The notes under the pieces: model-generated | Database searches by the model: none | Seen by the model: only the letters and a program-made list of their open reading frames with translations | Told to the model about the DNA's origin: nothing | NCBI GenBank assembly: GCA_045543555.1 | Contig: JAZQMQ010000024.1 | Coordinates: 1 to 64,000, forward strand | Reading direction: 5' to 3' | Origin: Colimorpha_A sp045543555 | GTDB lineage: Bacteria > Bacillota > Clostridia > Oscillospirales > CAG-272 | DNA: 64,000 bases | Program-made: the position numbers and the translations under genes | Shown: positions 43,692 through 51,615 of the stretch, piece by piece | Numbering within the stretch: the stretch's first letter is position 1 | How the letters are laid out: every line of letters starts with the position of its first letter

Positions 43692-44231
43692 CTATGTTAA
43701 AAATCGGTTGTCCGCCACATAAGTGCCGGACAACCGATTTTTTTTTACGATATCATCCCAATCGATCTTTTTATCCTTAAAATAATATTCTTTATCGTGC
43801 TCGTTGATCTTACGCAGGACTTTACACGGGTTACCGACTGCGACGCCCGATGGGATATCCTTTGTTACGACGCTTCCTGCGCCTATAACGGAATTATCAC
43901 CGATCGTAACTCCCGGAAGGACTATAACGCTTGCACCGAGCATCGTTTAGTCTCCGACGTATATATGAGTGTCGTCGACAAGTGTCAGATTGAAATTCGC
44001 GTAAACGCCTTGCCGAAATGAACGTGGTGACCGCCCCAATTTGCGTGAAGCGGCGGCTCTATATAACAGCCTTCGCCGATTTCCGCGAACATTTTATTTA
44101 AAAGCTCGTTTCTCTCGTCAAAGTCGTGCGGACGTGTTGCGTTGTAATCGTACAGAAGCTCAAGGCAGTCAAGCTGCTGCTTCATGATCTAGATACAGCT
44201 CGGTTGAATGAAGCTTGTCGTATTCCTTCAT
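43692..44231 (-). pseudogene. Maltose/galactoside O-acetyltransferase pseudogene
   Basis: Remnant of a hexapeptide-repeat acetyltransferase (LacA/Maa family). It would start at the ATG at 44231, overlapping the M18 gene stop as TAATG. Lesions, read 5' to 3': a frameshift near 44186 before MKQQLDCLELLYDYN; loss of one G at about 44006-44012 (expected AAGGGCG, seen AAGGCG), which breaks HFGK-GVYANFNL; an in-frame TAA after HIYVGD (43952-43950); and an internal gap of roughly 35 codons joining VGD-x-TM to LGASVIVLPG. The C-terminal LbH part (GVTIGDNSVIGAGSVVTKDI) is intact. Confidence 0.88.
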
Positions 44232-45538
44232 TATTTTACCACATATTCGCCGTCGTTTAATGCCTTGACGGACGATGAGAAAAATTCTTTCATTGCGGAA
44301 ATAAGATATTCGGTGTCGAGCGCGCCCGCGGTCTCATGGCAGGAATGCATTGCGAGCTGAGCCATACCGATGTCGAGCGTATTCATTGATACCTGCGTGT
44401 TTGAAATGTTTCCGAGGGTTGAGCCTCCGCGCATATCCGATCTGTTTGCAAAATGCTGGGTCGGAACGCCCGCTTTTTTGCAAATGCTTTCGAAGATTGC
44501 CGCGGAAACCGCGTCCGTCGTGTATGACTGGGAAGCCGCGTGCTTGATGACGATTCCGCCGTTGATCTTCGGATAGTTTGAGGAGTCGGAATATTCGGGG
44601 TGGTTGGGGTGTATGGCGTGACCGTTGTCGGCTGAGACCATAAATGAAGACGCGAGGTTTTTCATAAGTGTCTGAGCATTACCGTTAAGACAAGTATTTA
44701 TTCTGTTCAGCGTGTCCGACAGGAACGTTGAATTTGCACCTTGCTTGGTTGAGGAGCCTACCTCTTCGTTGTCTGCAATAAACACGATCGGTATGGAATT
44801 CTCGGCATTTGCTTCGATTAAGCCCATTAAGCATCCGAAGGCGCACTGAAGGTCGTCGATGCGGGGGGAGGAAACGAATTCATCCTTGATTCCCCAGACC
44901 TTGCCCTCGATTCTCGGATAGAGATAGAGATCTGTCGAAAGAATGCTGTACTTGTCAAGACCGCATTCGCTTGCTATGAGCTTCATAAGCTCACCCTTGG
45001 AAGCGGAGGTGCCGCTTATTGGCTGCATATCGGTTGCGGCATTGTAGTTCGCACCCTCGTTTGCGTTTCTGTTCATATGGATAGCAACCGACGGAATCAT
45101 AAACAGATCGCGGTCGGGGGAAACGAGCTTGCTTACGATTTTACCGTCAACGTTCGCTGTAACTCTTCCCGCGAAAGAAAGAGGACGGTCAAACCATGTG
45201 GAACAAAGCATTCCGCCGTATCTTTCAACGTTTATGCGCACGTATCCCGCTGTTTCGCTTTCGGGATTGTGCTTTATTTTAAATGTAGGAGAATCGCTGT
45301 GAGCTGCCGCGATCATATACGGCAGGGAAGAATTGCACGAGGGAATAACGAAGGCGATTATCGAGGACTGATTTCGTGTAACATAGTATTTTCCGCCCGA
45401 TGTCAAAGACCAATCCTCGTGCTCCTTAAGCTCAGTAAATCCGGATTTGTTAAGAATCTCAGATGAGGTCTTAACCGTGTGGAAAGCCGATTGAGATGCC
45501 GAAATAAAATCTAAAAGCTTTTGATTGATATTATTCAT
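44231..45538 (-). CDS. M18 family aminopeptidase
   Basis: Dinuclear zinc aminopeptidase (aspartyl aminopeptidase family). Metal ligands in AAAHSDSPTFKI, SSPRIDDLQCAFG, FIADNEEVGSST and ISMNTLDIGMAQLAMHSCHE-type C terminus (seen as QLAMHSCHETAG). The ATG at 45538 is chosen since AAAGGAACTG precedes it and 435 aa matches the family. The following acetyltransferase gene is decayed. Confidence 0.92.
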   Translation of the reverse strand: MNNINQKLLDFISASQSAFHTVKTSSEILNKSGFTELKEHEDWSLTSGGKYYVTRNQSSIIAFVIPSCNSSLPYMIAAAHSDSPTFKIKHNPESETAGYVRINVERYGGMLCSTWFDRPLSFAGRVTANVDGKIVSKLVSPDRDLFMIPSVAIHMNRNANEGANYNAATDMQPISGTSASKGELMKLIASECGLDKYSILSTDLYLYPRIEGKVWGIKDEFVSSPRIDDLQCAFGCLMGLIEANAENSIPIVFIADNEEVGSSTKQGANSTFLSDTLNRINTCLNGNAQTLMKNLASSFMVSADNGHAIHPNHPEYSDSSNYPKINGGIVIKHAASQSYTTDAVSAAIFESICKKAGVPTQHFANRSDMRGGSTLGNISNTQVSMNTLDIGMAQLAMHSCHETAGALDTEYLISAMKEFFSSSVKALNDGEYVVK

Positions 45539-45644
45539 AACTGCAGTTCCTTTCAGAAGTTGATGATATTGTACCACAAAAGCGTTTATAAATCAAGTAA
45601 AATACCGAGTAAATGTAAATATTTTGTAAACAACGAAAAAGTAC

Positions 45645-45673
45645 TTGAAATCAGAGAATATATATGTTAAACT
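45645..45673 (+). promoter_or_regulatory. Putative promoter for rpsB-tsf
   Basis: TTGAAA (45645-45650), 17 bases, TAAACT (45668-45673). Confidence 0.6.
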
Positions 45674-45694
45674 ATCGTTTGGTTAAAAAATACA

Positions 45695-45756
45695 CACACG
45701 TCGCGCTCTTCGGTGAACAGCCTGTGCAGACGTGGTGGGAAAACCGAAGAAAGGAA
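45695..45756 (+). promoter_or_regulatory. Pseudoknotted leader of rpsB
   Basis: Helix 1: CACGTC/GACGTG (45697-45702 with 45729-45734). Helix 2: CTTCGGT inside its loop (45708-45714) with ACCGAAG downstream (45743-45749). Together they form an H-type pseudoknot ending just before the GAAAGGAAG ribosome binding site. Autoregulation by S2 is the obvious hypothesis. Confidence 0.6.
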
Positions 45757-45764
45757 GACATAAA

Positions 45765-46517
45765 ATGTCAGTAGTATCCATTAAGCAACTGCTCGAAGCA
45801 GGCGTCCATTTCGGACATCAGACCAGAAGATGGTGCCCCAAGATGGCAGAGTACATCTTCACAGAAAGAAACGGTATCTATATCATCGACCTTCAGAAGA
45901 CCGTCAAGAAGTTTGACGAGGCTTATATGTTCGTTCGTGATATGGCTGCAGAAGGCGGCAACATCCTCTTCGTAGGTACGAAGAAGCAGGCTGCCGATGC
46001 AATCAAGGAGGAGGCTCTCCGTTGCGGTCAGTACTATGTAAACGTACGTTGGCCCGGCGGTATGCTCACCAACTTCAAGACCATCAAGAGATCCATCGCT
46101 CGTCTCAACGCTCTTAACAAGATGCAGGAAGACGGAACCTTCGACCTCCTTCCTAAGAAGGAAGTTGCGGCTCTCATGAAGGAAATCTCCGACCTTGAGA
46201 AGTCCTACGGCGGAATCAAGCATATGGAAGGACTTCCCTCCGCAATATTCGTTGTTGACCCCAGAAAAGAGAAGAACGCAGTAGCAGAAGCTAAGAAGCT
46301 CGGTATTCCCGTTGTAGGTATCATCGATACCAACTGCGATCCCGACGATGCTGATTACGTAATCCCCGGTAACGATGACGCTATCCGCGCTATCAAGCTC
46401 ATCTCCTCCGTAATTGCTGACGCTGTTATCGAGGGAAAGCAGGGCGAGCAGACCGCACCTGAGGCTGCTGAGGCTGTAGCAGAAGCTGAGACCGAAGCTG
46501 TTGAAGAAAACGCTTAA
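45765..46517 (+). CDS. rpsB: 30S ribosomal protein S2
   Basis: Small-subunit protein at the platform-head junction. VSIKQLLEAGVHFGHQTRRW, YIIDLQKTVKKFDEAY, WPGGMLTNFKTI, VVGIIDTNCDPDDADYVIPG. The ATG at 45765 follows AAAGGAAGACATAAA. 250 aa with an acidic Glu/Ala-rich tail. In operon with tsf. Confidence 0.97.
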   Translation: MSVVSIKQLLEAGVHFGHQTRRWCPKMAEYIFTERNGIYIIDLQKTVKKFDEAYMFVRDMAAEGGNILFVGTKKQAADAIKEEALRCGQYYVNVRWPGGMLTNFKTIKRSIARLNALNKMQEDGTFDLLPKKEVAALMKEISDLEKSYGGIKHMEGLPSAIFVVDPRKEKNAVAEAKKLGIPVVGIIDTNCDPDDADYVIPGNDDAIRAIKLISSVIADAVIEGKQGEQTAPEAAEAVAEAETEAVEENA

Positions 46518-46539
46518 TTAAAATAACTGAAAATAACTG

Positions 46540-46569
46540 CAATTCCGGAGTCTCTTGATTCCGGAATTG
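46540..46569 (+). other. Hairpin between rpsB and tsf
   Basis: Ten-base-pair stem CAATTCCGGA/TCCGGAATTG with a ten-base loop and no T tract. Probably an mRNA processing or partial attenuation element that sets the S2:EF-Ts ratio (inference). Confidence 0.55.
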
Positions 46570-46604
46570 TTGAAGAGGAACTGATTTAGAAAGGAATTAC
46601 CAAA

Positions 46605-47525
46605 ATGGCTAATATAACCGCAAAAGACGTAGCTGATCTCCGTGCTAAGACCGGTATTGGAATGATGGAGTGCAAGAAGGCACTTGTTGAGGCTGAAGGA
46701 GACGTAGAGAAGGCAATCAAGATCCTTCGTGAAAAGGGTGAGCTCAAGGCTGAGTCCAAGATGGCTACCAGAATCGCAGCAGACGGTATTGTTGACGTTC
46801 TTAAGGAAGGCAACAAGACTGCTATCATCGAGGTTAACACCGAGACAGACTTCGTTGCAAAGAATGAGATCTTCAAGACATTCGTTAAGAATCTTCTTAA
46901 GTGCATTATCGATACCAATCCCGCTAATGTTGATGCGCTTCTCGCTTCCGAGTATGAGGGTAATACCGTTGATGCAAAGCTTAAGGAGCTTATATTCCAG
47001 ATCGGTGAGAAGATCACTGTCCGCCGTTTCGAGCTTGTAGAGGGCGAAACCAGCACTTATATTCACGGTGCAGGCTCAATCGGTGTTATCGTTAACTTCG
47101 AGACTGATTGCGCTGCTAAGGATGGCTTCGATGAGTTCGCTAAGAACATTGCTCTTCAGGTTGGCGCATACCCCACTCCTTACCTCGACAGAAACAGCGT
47201 TCCTGCTGACGTAATCGCAAACGAGAAGGAGATTATCAAGGCTCAGCTTGCAAACGATCCTAAGATGGCAGGCAAGCCTGAGAAGGTTCTCGACGGTATC
47301 ATCACCGGTAAGCTCGGTAAGTTCTACGATAACAACTGCCTCGTTGATATGGAATACGTTAAGGCTGAAGATCACGAGAAGGTTAGCAAGTATGTTGAGA
47401 ACACCGCAAAGGCACTCGGCGGAAACATCTCCATCAAGGGCTTCGTTCGCTATGAAAAGGGCGAAGGAATCCAGAAGAGAGAAGAGAACTTCGCTGACGA
47501 GATTGCAAAGCTCGTTAACAACTAA
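46605..47525 (+). CDS. tsf: Elongation factor Ts
   Basis: Nucleotide exchange factor for EF-Tu. N-terminal UBA domain KDVADLRAKTGIGMMECKKAL, the TDFVAKNE motif, and dimerisation core. 306 aa. Normal partner of rpsB; pyrH and frr do not follow here. Confidence 0.97.
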   Translation: MANITAKDVADLRAKTGIGMMECKKALVEAEGDVEKAIKILREKGELKAESKMATRIAADGIVDVLKEGNKTAIIEVNTETDFVAKNEIFKTFVKNLLKCIIDTNPANVDALLASEYEGNTVDAKLKELIFQIGEKITVRRFELVEGETSTYIHGAGSIGVIVNFETDCAAKDGFDEFAKNIALQVGAYPTPYLDRNSVPADVIANEKEIIKAQLANDPKMAGKPEKVLDGIITGKLGKFYDNNCLVDMEYVKAEDHEKVSKYVENTAKALGGNISIKGFVRYEKGEGIQKREENFADEIAKLVNN

Positions 47526-47530
47526 TATTA

Positions 47531-47563
47531 AACGGGGTGCTTGGCACCCCGTTATTTGTTTTC
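47531..47563 (+). terminator. Terminator of rpsB-tsf
   Basis: AACGGGGTGC-TTG-GCACCCCGTT then ATTTGTTTTCTT. Confidence 0.9.
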
Positions 47564-47586
47564 TTTAAATATTAAGGAGAATTTTT

Positions 47587-48297
47587 ATGTTGTTATTTTA
47601 CGTTCGACATGGAGATCCAATTTACGATCCCGATTCTCTTACCGAGCAGGGTAAAAGCCAGGCTAACGCTCTTGTTAACAGAATGAAGAGATGTAATCCG
47701 TCAAAAATATATGCATCAAGCTCAAACCGTGCAATGATGACCGCAAAGCCGACCTGCGATGCGCTTGGCATTGATATGGAAATCCTGGATTGGTGCAATG
47801 AGTCGTATGCCGCGTCAACATTTTGGTATAAGGACGAAATCGCAAGCTCATGGATGTTCTCTCATCCGGTAACTAAGAAGCTTCTTGCGACAAATGAAAT
47901 AAGATCTCTGGACCGCGATTGGTACAAGCATCCGTTTTTAACCGAAAAAATGCCGCATCTCAAGAAGGGTATCGACAGAATTCAAAATGAAACAGATGCA
48001 TTTATGCTATCCTTGGGTTATCGACATGAGGGTAACGGATACATCGCCGAAAGACCGAACAACAATAGAGTTGCATTATTTGCACATCAGGGATTTGGCC
48101 TTGCATTTCTGAGCGCGCTTCTGGACATTCCTTATCCTTTGATGTCATTAAGATTTGATTTAAGCCATTCTTCGATGACTGTCATTGAATTTGGCGGTGA
48201 CGGATTTGTAGTGCCTAATGTGCTTCAGCTTTCGAACGATTCACATATTTTTGCGTCCGAACTTCCTACAAAATATAATAACGGTTTGTTGTTCTGA
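47587..48297 (+). CDS. Histidine phosphatase family protein
   Basis: Phosphoglycerate mutase-like phosphatase, 236 aa. N-terminal catalytic YVRHGDPIYD with the phospho-acceptor His, then KIYASSSNRAMMTAKPT with the second conserved Arg, and a late ALFAHQGFG containing the acid-base His. Substrate unknown. AAGGAGAATTTTT precedes the start. Confidence 0.87.
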   Translation: MLLFYVRHGDPIYDPDSLTEQGKSQANALVNRMKRCNPSKIYASSSNRAMMTAKPTCDALGIDMEILDWCNESYAASTFWYKDEIASSWMFSHPVTKKLLATNEIRSLDRDWYKHPFLTEKMPHLKKGIDRIQNETDAFMLSLGYRHEGNGYIAERPNNNRVALFAHQGFGLAFLSALLDIPYPLMSLRFDLSHSSMTVIEFGGDGFVVPNVLQLSNDSHIFASELPTKYNNGLLF

Positions 48298-48303
48298 AGC
48301 ATT

Positions 48304-48335
48304 GCTCCCTTGTTTTTACGAGGGAGCTTTTTTCT
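48304..48335 (+). terminator. Terminator of the histidine phosphatase gene
   Basis: GCTCCCT/AGGGAGC stem (48304-48310 with 48321-48327) then TTTTTT. Confidence 0.9.
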
Positions 48336-48426
48336 GTATTAGACAGATACATGACGGAGATATTGTCTCACAAAATGCAAATTATCAGCGAAAATTGTGC
48401 AATATATACAAAAAACTCCATTAAAA

Positions 48427-48515
48427 TTTTACTAGTAAAAGACAATATTTTTTTGTATCCTATTGAAAATGTACAAAATGTGTTATATAATTAAAAAGGT
48501 GGTGTTTTAACACCA
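48427..48515 (+). promoter_or_regulatory. Promoter of the EF-G-like gene with two dyads
   Basis: TTGAAA (48463-48468), 17 bases, TATAAT (48486-48491). A 7-2-7 dyad TGGTGTT-TT-AACACCA (48500-48515) starts at about +2. A second palindrome, TTTTACTAGTAAAA (48427-48440), lies upstream of the -35. Confidence 0.72.
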
Positions 48516-48542
48516 TGTATTTTAATCAAGGAGACTAAACCT

Positions 48543-50600
48543 ATGAACAAATTCACAACAGCTCAAATTCGTAACGTATGTCTGCTCGGTCACGGTGGCT
48601 CGGGTAAGACTTCACTTGCCGAGGCTATGCTTTATCTTTCTAAGGCAACCGACCGTCTCGGAAAGACGCCCGAGGGAAATACTGTGTGTGACTTTGATTC
48701 CGAAGAGATCAAAAGAGGCTTTTCGATTCAGTCCGCAGTTGCTCCCGCAATCTGGAAGGACGTAAAGATAAATATTCTCGATACCCCCGGATATCTCGAT
48801 TTTGTCGGCGAGGTTAAGCAGGCTATCCGAGTAGCCGATGCGGCTCTTATTGTTGTAGACGGTAAGGCAGGCGTAGAGGTGGGTGCCGAGCTCGCATGGG
48901 AGTATGCGACTGAGGCAGGACTTCCCAGATCCTTCTTCGTAAATAAGTTCGACGATCCCGAGTGCCGTTTCCGCAAGGTCTTCGATCAGCTTCGCGAGCA
49001 ATTTGGTAAGCGTATATGTCCTCTCTTTATCCCTATGGTTGAAAATGGTGCCGTTACGGGATTCCTTAATCTGATCGATCTCAAGACCCGTGTATTCAAT
49101 AAAGACGGCTCTTACTCTGAAGGCGCGATCCCAGATGAATTCAATGATGATGTAGATACTTATAGAGATATGCTTCTTGAAGCTATTGCCGAAACGAGCG
49201 ACGAGCTTATGGAGAAGTATTTCGCGGGCGAGGAGATCACTCGTGAGGAAGCTGTCGAAGCTATCCATCAGGGAATCATTGACGGCTCGATATGTCCCGT
49301 TATCTGCGGTTCCGCAGGTAAGATGTGGGGCGTTGCGACCCTCCTTGATACTATAAACGAATCCTATCCCCGTCATACCGCTAAAAAGGTTGAAACCAAT
49401 AACGAGGGCGATGACGTTGCTATCGATAAGGAAGCTGCAGAACCCGCTATATTCGTATTCAAGACCGTTGCCGATTCCTTCGGTAAGCAGACCTTCTTTA
49501 AGGTTATGAGCGGTAATCTTGACAACACGATGTCTCTTAAGAACCTCCGCACAGGTGCTACCGAAAAGTTCGGTCACATATATGAGGTCAGAGGAAAGAA
49601 GACTACAGAGGTTGATTCGCTTGCGTGCGGTGACATCGGTATGATCCAGAAGCTTAATGATACCGCTACAAACGATACTCTCACCAATCTCGATATGGCA
49701 CCCTATATGCCCATCGCGTTCCCCAAGGCTTATATGACCAGGGCAATTGCTCCCAAGAGCAAGGGCGATGAGGATAAGATTGCAACGGGTATCGCACGTC
49801 TTCGCGATGAGGACAAGACCATATTCTTCGAGAACAATGCTGAAACCAAGCAGCTTCTTATTTCGGGTCTCGGCGATATCCACCTCGATATTATCGTTAA
49901 TAAGCTCAAGGAAAGAAATAAGGTAGACGTTGAGCTCAGCAAGCCCAAGGTTGCTTACCGTGAGACTATCAAGAAGCGTATTCAGGCTGAAGGAAAGCAT
50001 AAGAAGCAGTCGGGTGGACACGGTCAGTACGGACATGTAAGAATCACCTTCGCACCCGGTGAGGCTGAAGGTCTTACCTTCACCGAGAGCGTTGTAGGCG
50101 GAGCAGTTCCGAAGAACTATTTCCCCGCAGTAGAAAAGGGTCTTACCGAGGCTATGACCAAGGGTGTACTTTCCGGTTATCCCATGGTAAATCTTGCAGC
50201 TGATCTCTATGACGGCTCATATCACGACGTTGACTCCTCCGAAATGGCATTCAAGCTTGCAGCTAACCTTGCATACAAGGAGCTTATTAATGCTTCTCCC
50301 GTACTGCTTGAGCCTGTTGGAACACTTAAGATAATTGTTCCCGATTCAATAGTCGGTGACATATTCGGCGATATTACCAAGCGTCGCGGTCGCGTTCTCG
50401 GAACAGACCACGTAGCAGGCAAGAAGGGCTACCAGCTTGTAGAAGCTGAGGCACCTCAGGCTGAAATGACCGATTACCCCATCGCTCTGCGCGCTATGTC
50501 TCAGGGTAAGGGCTCTTTCACCTATAAGTTTGTTCGTTACGAAGAAGTTCCCGCAGCTATCGCTCAGAAAGTTATAGCTGAAAACAAGACCGAAGAATGA
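48543..50600 (+). CDS. Elongation factor G-like translational GTPase
   Basis: Paralogue-type EF-G (FusA2-like) rather than the canonical fusA of the str operon. P-loop LGHGGSGKTSL, switch II DTPGYLDFVGEV, NKFD in FVNKFDDPECR, and ICGSAGKM as the G5 region. Domains II-V follow, with HKKQSGGHGQYGHV and GSYHDVDSSEMAF. 685 aa. GGAGACTAAACCT precedes the start. The family role in ribosome or stress physiology is poorly known. Its last 26 codons are duplicated 787 bases downstream. Confidence 0.9.
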   Translation: MNKFTTAQIRNVCLLGHGGSGKTSLAEAMLYLSKATDRLGKTPEGNTVCDFDSEEIKRGFSIQSAVAPAIWKDVKINILDTPGYLDFVGEVKQAIRVADAALIVVDGKAGVEVGAELAWEYATEAGLPRSFFVNKFDDPECRFRKVFDQLREQFGKRICPLFIPMVENGAVTGFLNLIDLKTRVFNKDGSYSEGAIPDEFNDDVDTYRDMLLEAIAETSDELMEKYFAGEEITREEAVEAIHQGIIDGSICPVICGSAGKMWGVATLLDTINESYPRHTAKKVETNNEGDDVAIDKEAAEPAIFVFKTVADSFGKQTFFKVMSGNLDNTMSLKNLRTGATEKFGHIYEVRGKKTTEVDSLACGDIGMIQKLNDTATNDTLTNLDMAPYMPIAFPKAYMTRAIAPKSKGDEDKIATGIARLRDEDKTIFFENNAETKQLLISGLGDIHLDIIVNKLKERNKVDVELSKPKVAYRETIKKRIQAEGKHKKQSGGHGQYGHVRITFAPGEAEGLTFTESVVGGAVPKNYFPAVEKGLTEAMTKGVLSGYPMVNLAADLYDGSYHDVDSSEMAFKLAANLAYKELINASPVLLEPVGTLKIIVPDSIVGDIFGDITKRRGRVLGTDHVAGKKGYQLVEAEAPQAEMTDYPIALRAMSQGKGSFTYKFVRYEEVPAAIAQKVIAENKTEE
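50521..50600 (+). repeat. Direct repeat copy 1: 3' end of EF-G-like gene
   Basis: Aligns without gaps to 51308-51387 over 80 bases (offset 787). Six differences by eye: four synonymous, one Ala/Val, and TGA versus TAA stop. Confidence 0.92.
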
Positions 50601-50607
50601 TTTTAGT

Positions 50608-50629
50608 CCCCCCACCCACGGGTGGGGGG
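50608..50629 (+). other. GC-rich hairpin after the EF-G-like gene
   Basis: CCCCCCACCC/GGGTGGGGGG, a ten-base-pair stem with a two-base centre, GC-only and without T tract. Perhaps a mRNA 3' stabiliser or terminator of unusual form. Confidence 0.55.
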
Positions 50630-50641
50630 ATGAGGTTTATT

Positions 50642-51049
50642 ATGAGAGAATTAAAAAATGACTATAGTATGTTATCGTACCTCATAGTCGGTTATTTGAC
50701 TTTTGGTATATATTATTACTATTATATGTTTTGCTTTGTTCGAGACCTGAATGAGCTTTGTAAAGATGACGGCAAAAGGACGCCAAGTGTATTCTTGCAA
50801 TTGTTTTTATCCATAATTACTCTCGGCATCTATGATTTCTATTATTGGGGAGGTATTTATGACCGTCTCCGTAATCAAGCCCGAAAATACAACGATCTAT
50901 ATGAAATAGCAGGAAACAAGAACGTTGTACTATGGTTTATCGGAGGAATCATTTTTGAACCGATGGCATGGTACGGCATGTATCTTTCCTTTGAGGCTTA
51001 TAACGAGATCGCATCGCGTCACAACCGTAAAAACGGATATTATTGCTGA
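50642..51049 (+). CDS. DUF4234 domain membrane protein
   Basis: 135-aa protein with about three membrane segments rich in Tyr, Ile and Gly (LIVGYLTFGIYYYYYMFCF; LFLSIITLGIYDFYYW), the DUF4234 pattern. Function unknown. The ATG at 50642 follows GAGG seven bases upstream. DUF4234 and DUF2752 genes often occur together in Firmicutes (recollection); here the DUF2752 gene downstream is broken. Confidence 0.82.
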   Translation: MRELKNDYSMLSYLIVGYLTFGIYYYYYMFCFVRDLNELCKDDGKRTPSVFLQLFLSIITLGIYDFYYWGGIYDRLRNQARKYNDLYEIAGNKNVVLWFIGGIIFEPMAWYGMYLSFEAYNEIASRHNRKNGYYC

Positions 51050-51050
51050 T

Positions 51051-51077
51051 AAAAAACCGCTTCGGCGGTTTTTTTAA
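51051..51077 (+). terminator. Terminator of DUF4234 gene
   Basis: AAAAAACCGC-TTCG-GCGGTTTTTT with UUCG-type tetraloop. Confidence 0.93.
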
Positions 51078-51108
51078 TGACATAATTTAATTTTAGTGTA
51101 AAAAAATC

Positions 51109-51387
51109 GTACGCTTCTTAAAGGATAATAAACAAGAAGTAATTTTTCTGCTGTTTATAGCAGCGTATGTAATATTGGCGACCGTTTTCTGTGTTTCATA
51201 CCCATTCTGAGTACTGTTAGGGCTTCCTTGTACCGGATCCGGAATGACGAGAGCGTGGTTGTCGGTACTACGTCTGGATTTTGTCGCCGCCTTTTACTTT
51301 CATCCTGCCTATAAGTTCGTTCGTTACGAAGAGGTTCCTGCAGTTATCGCTCAGAAGGTTATAGCTGAAAACAAGACCGAAGAATAA
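51109..51387 (+). pseudogene. DUF2752 pseudogene fused in frame to an EF-G-like 3' end
   Basis: A single frame reads through 51109-51387 with one TGA at 51208-51210. The first part (VRFLKDNKQEVIFLLFIAAY) is the N-terminal helix of a membrane protein. After the TGA, VLLGLPCTGSGMTRAW and a following LRLDFVAAFYFHPA match the DUF2752 pattern [CPF-R-xLxGLPCPxCGxTRA...HP], with the TGA where CGA (Arg) would stand and the second motif Cys changed to Ser. At HPA it continues directly into YKFVRYEEVPAV, the EF-G-like C terminus, ending TAA at 51387. No start codon is evident. Confidence 0.8.
51308..51387 (+). repeat. Direct repeat copy 2: displaced 3' end of an EF-G-like gene
   Basis: Second copy of 50521-50600, joined to DUF2752 sequence on its 5' side and followed by a normal terminator (51399-51431). 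Confidence 0.92.
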
Positions 51388-51398
51388 ACCCATTATAT

Positions 51399-51431
51399 GT
51401 CCGGCTTCATTCTTCGGAGCCGGACGTTTTT
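51399..51431 (+). terminator. Terminator after the duplicated EF-G-like tail
   Basis: GTCCGGCT/AGCCGGAC stem (51399-51406 with 51418-51425), then GTTTTTA. Probably the terminator of the vanished second EF-G-like copy. The stretch from here to 51537 is AT-rich with no feature I can see. Confidence 0.85.
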
Positions 51432-51537
51432 AATGCTAATTCGGAATAAGCTCATACTCATTTTTTATAATAAAAAATTGAAGATAATCGATAATTTTTG
51501 AAGTAATAAAAAAGTTAAATTAATTTCGCAAAAACGG

Positions 51538-51566
51538 TTGACATTCATCAAGATGTGTTGTACAAT
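51538..51566 (+). promoter_or_regulatory. Promoter for ABC exporter-DUF1854 operon
   Basis: TTGACA (51538-51543), 17 bases, TACAAT (51561-51566). Confidence 0.85.
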
Positions 51567-51615
51567 GCATTAACAATTTAAAAGGGGAGCTGTTTTTATT
51601 ACGGCGATCACGACG

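Noticed and set aside
43692..44185. Two separate small genes for acetyltransferase fragments
   Set aside because: The pieces align to one hexapeptide-repeat enzyme with frameshifts and a stop, so they are one pseudogene.
48612..50036. 474-codon open frame antisense to the EF-G-like gene
   Set aside because: It lies wholly inside a well-supported gene, has no ribosome binding site or known domain, and reflects codon bias of the sense strand.
51208..51210. TGA read as a sense codon (alternative genetic code)
   Set aside because: TGA is used as a normal stop in intact genes here, such as the EF-G-like gene, and the surrounding DUF2752 sequence shows other signs of decay.
50521..51387. Integrated mobile element with att repeats at a gene 3' end
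   Set aside because: The repeats fit that model, but there is no integrase, excisionase or element-like content, and the inner junction cuts into DUF2752 in frame. A deletion between tandem genes explains it better.
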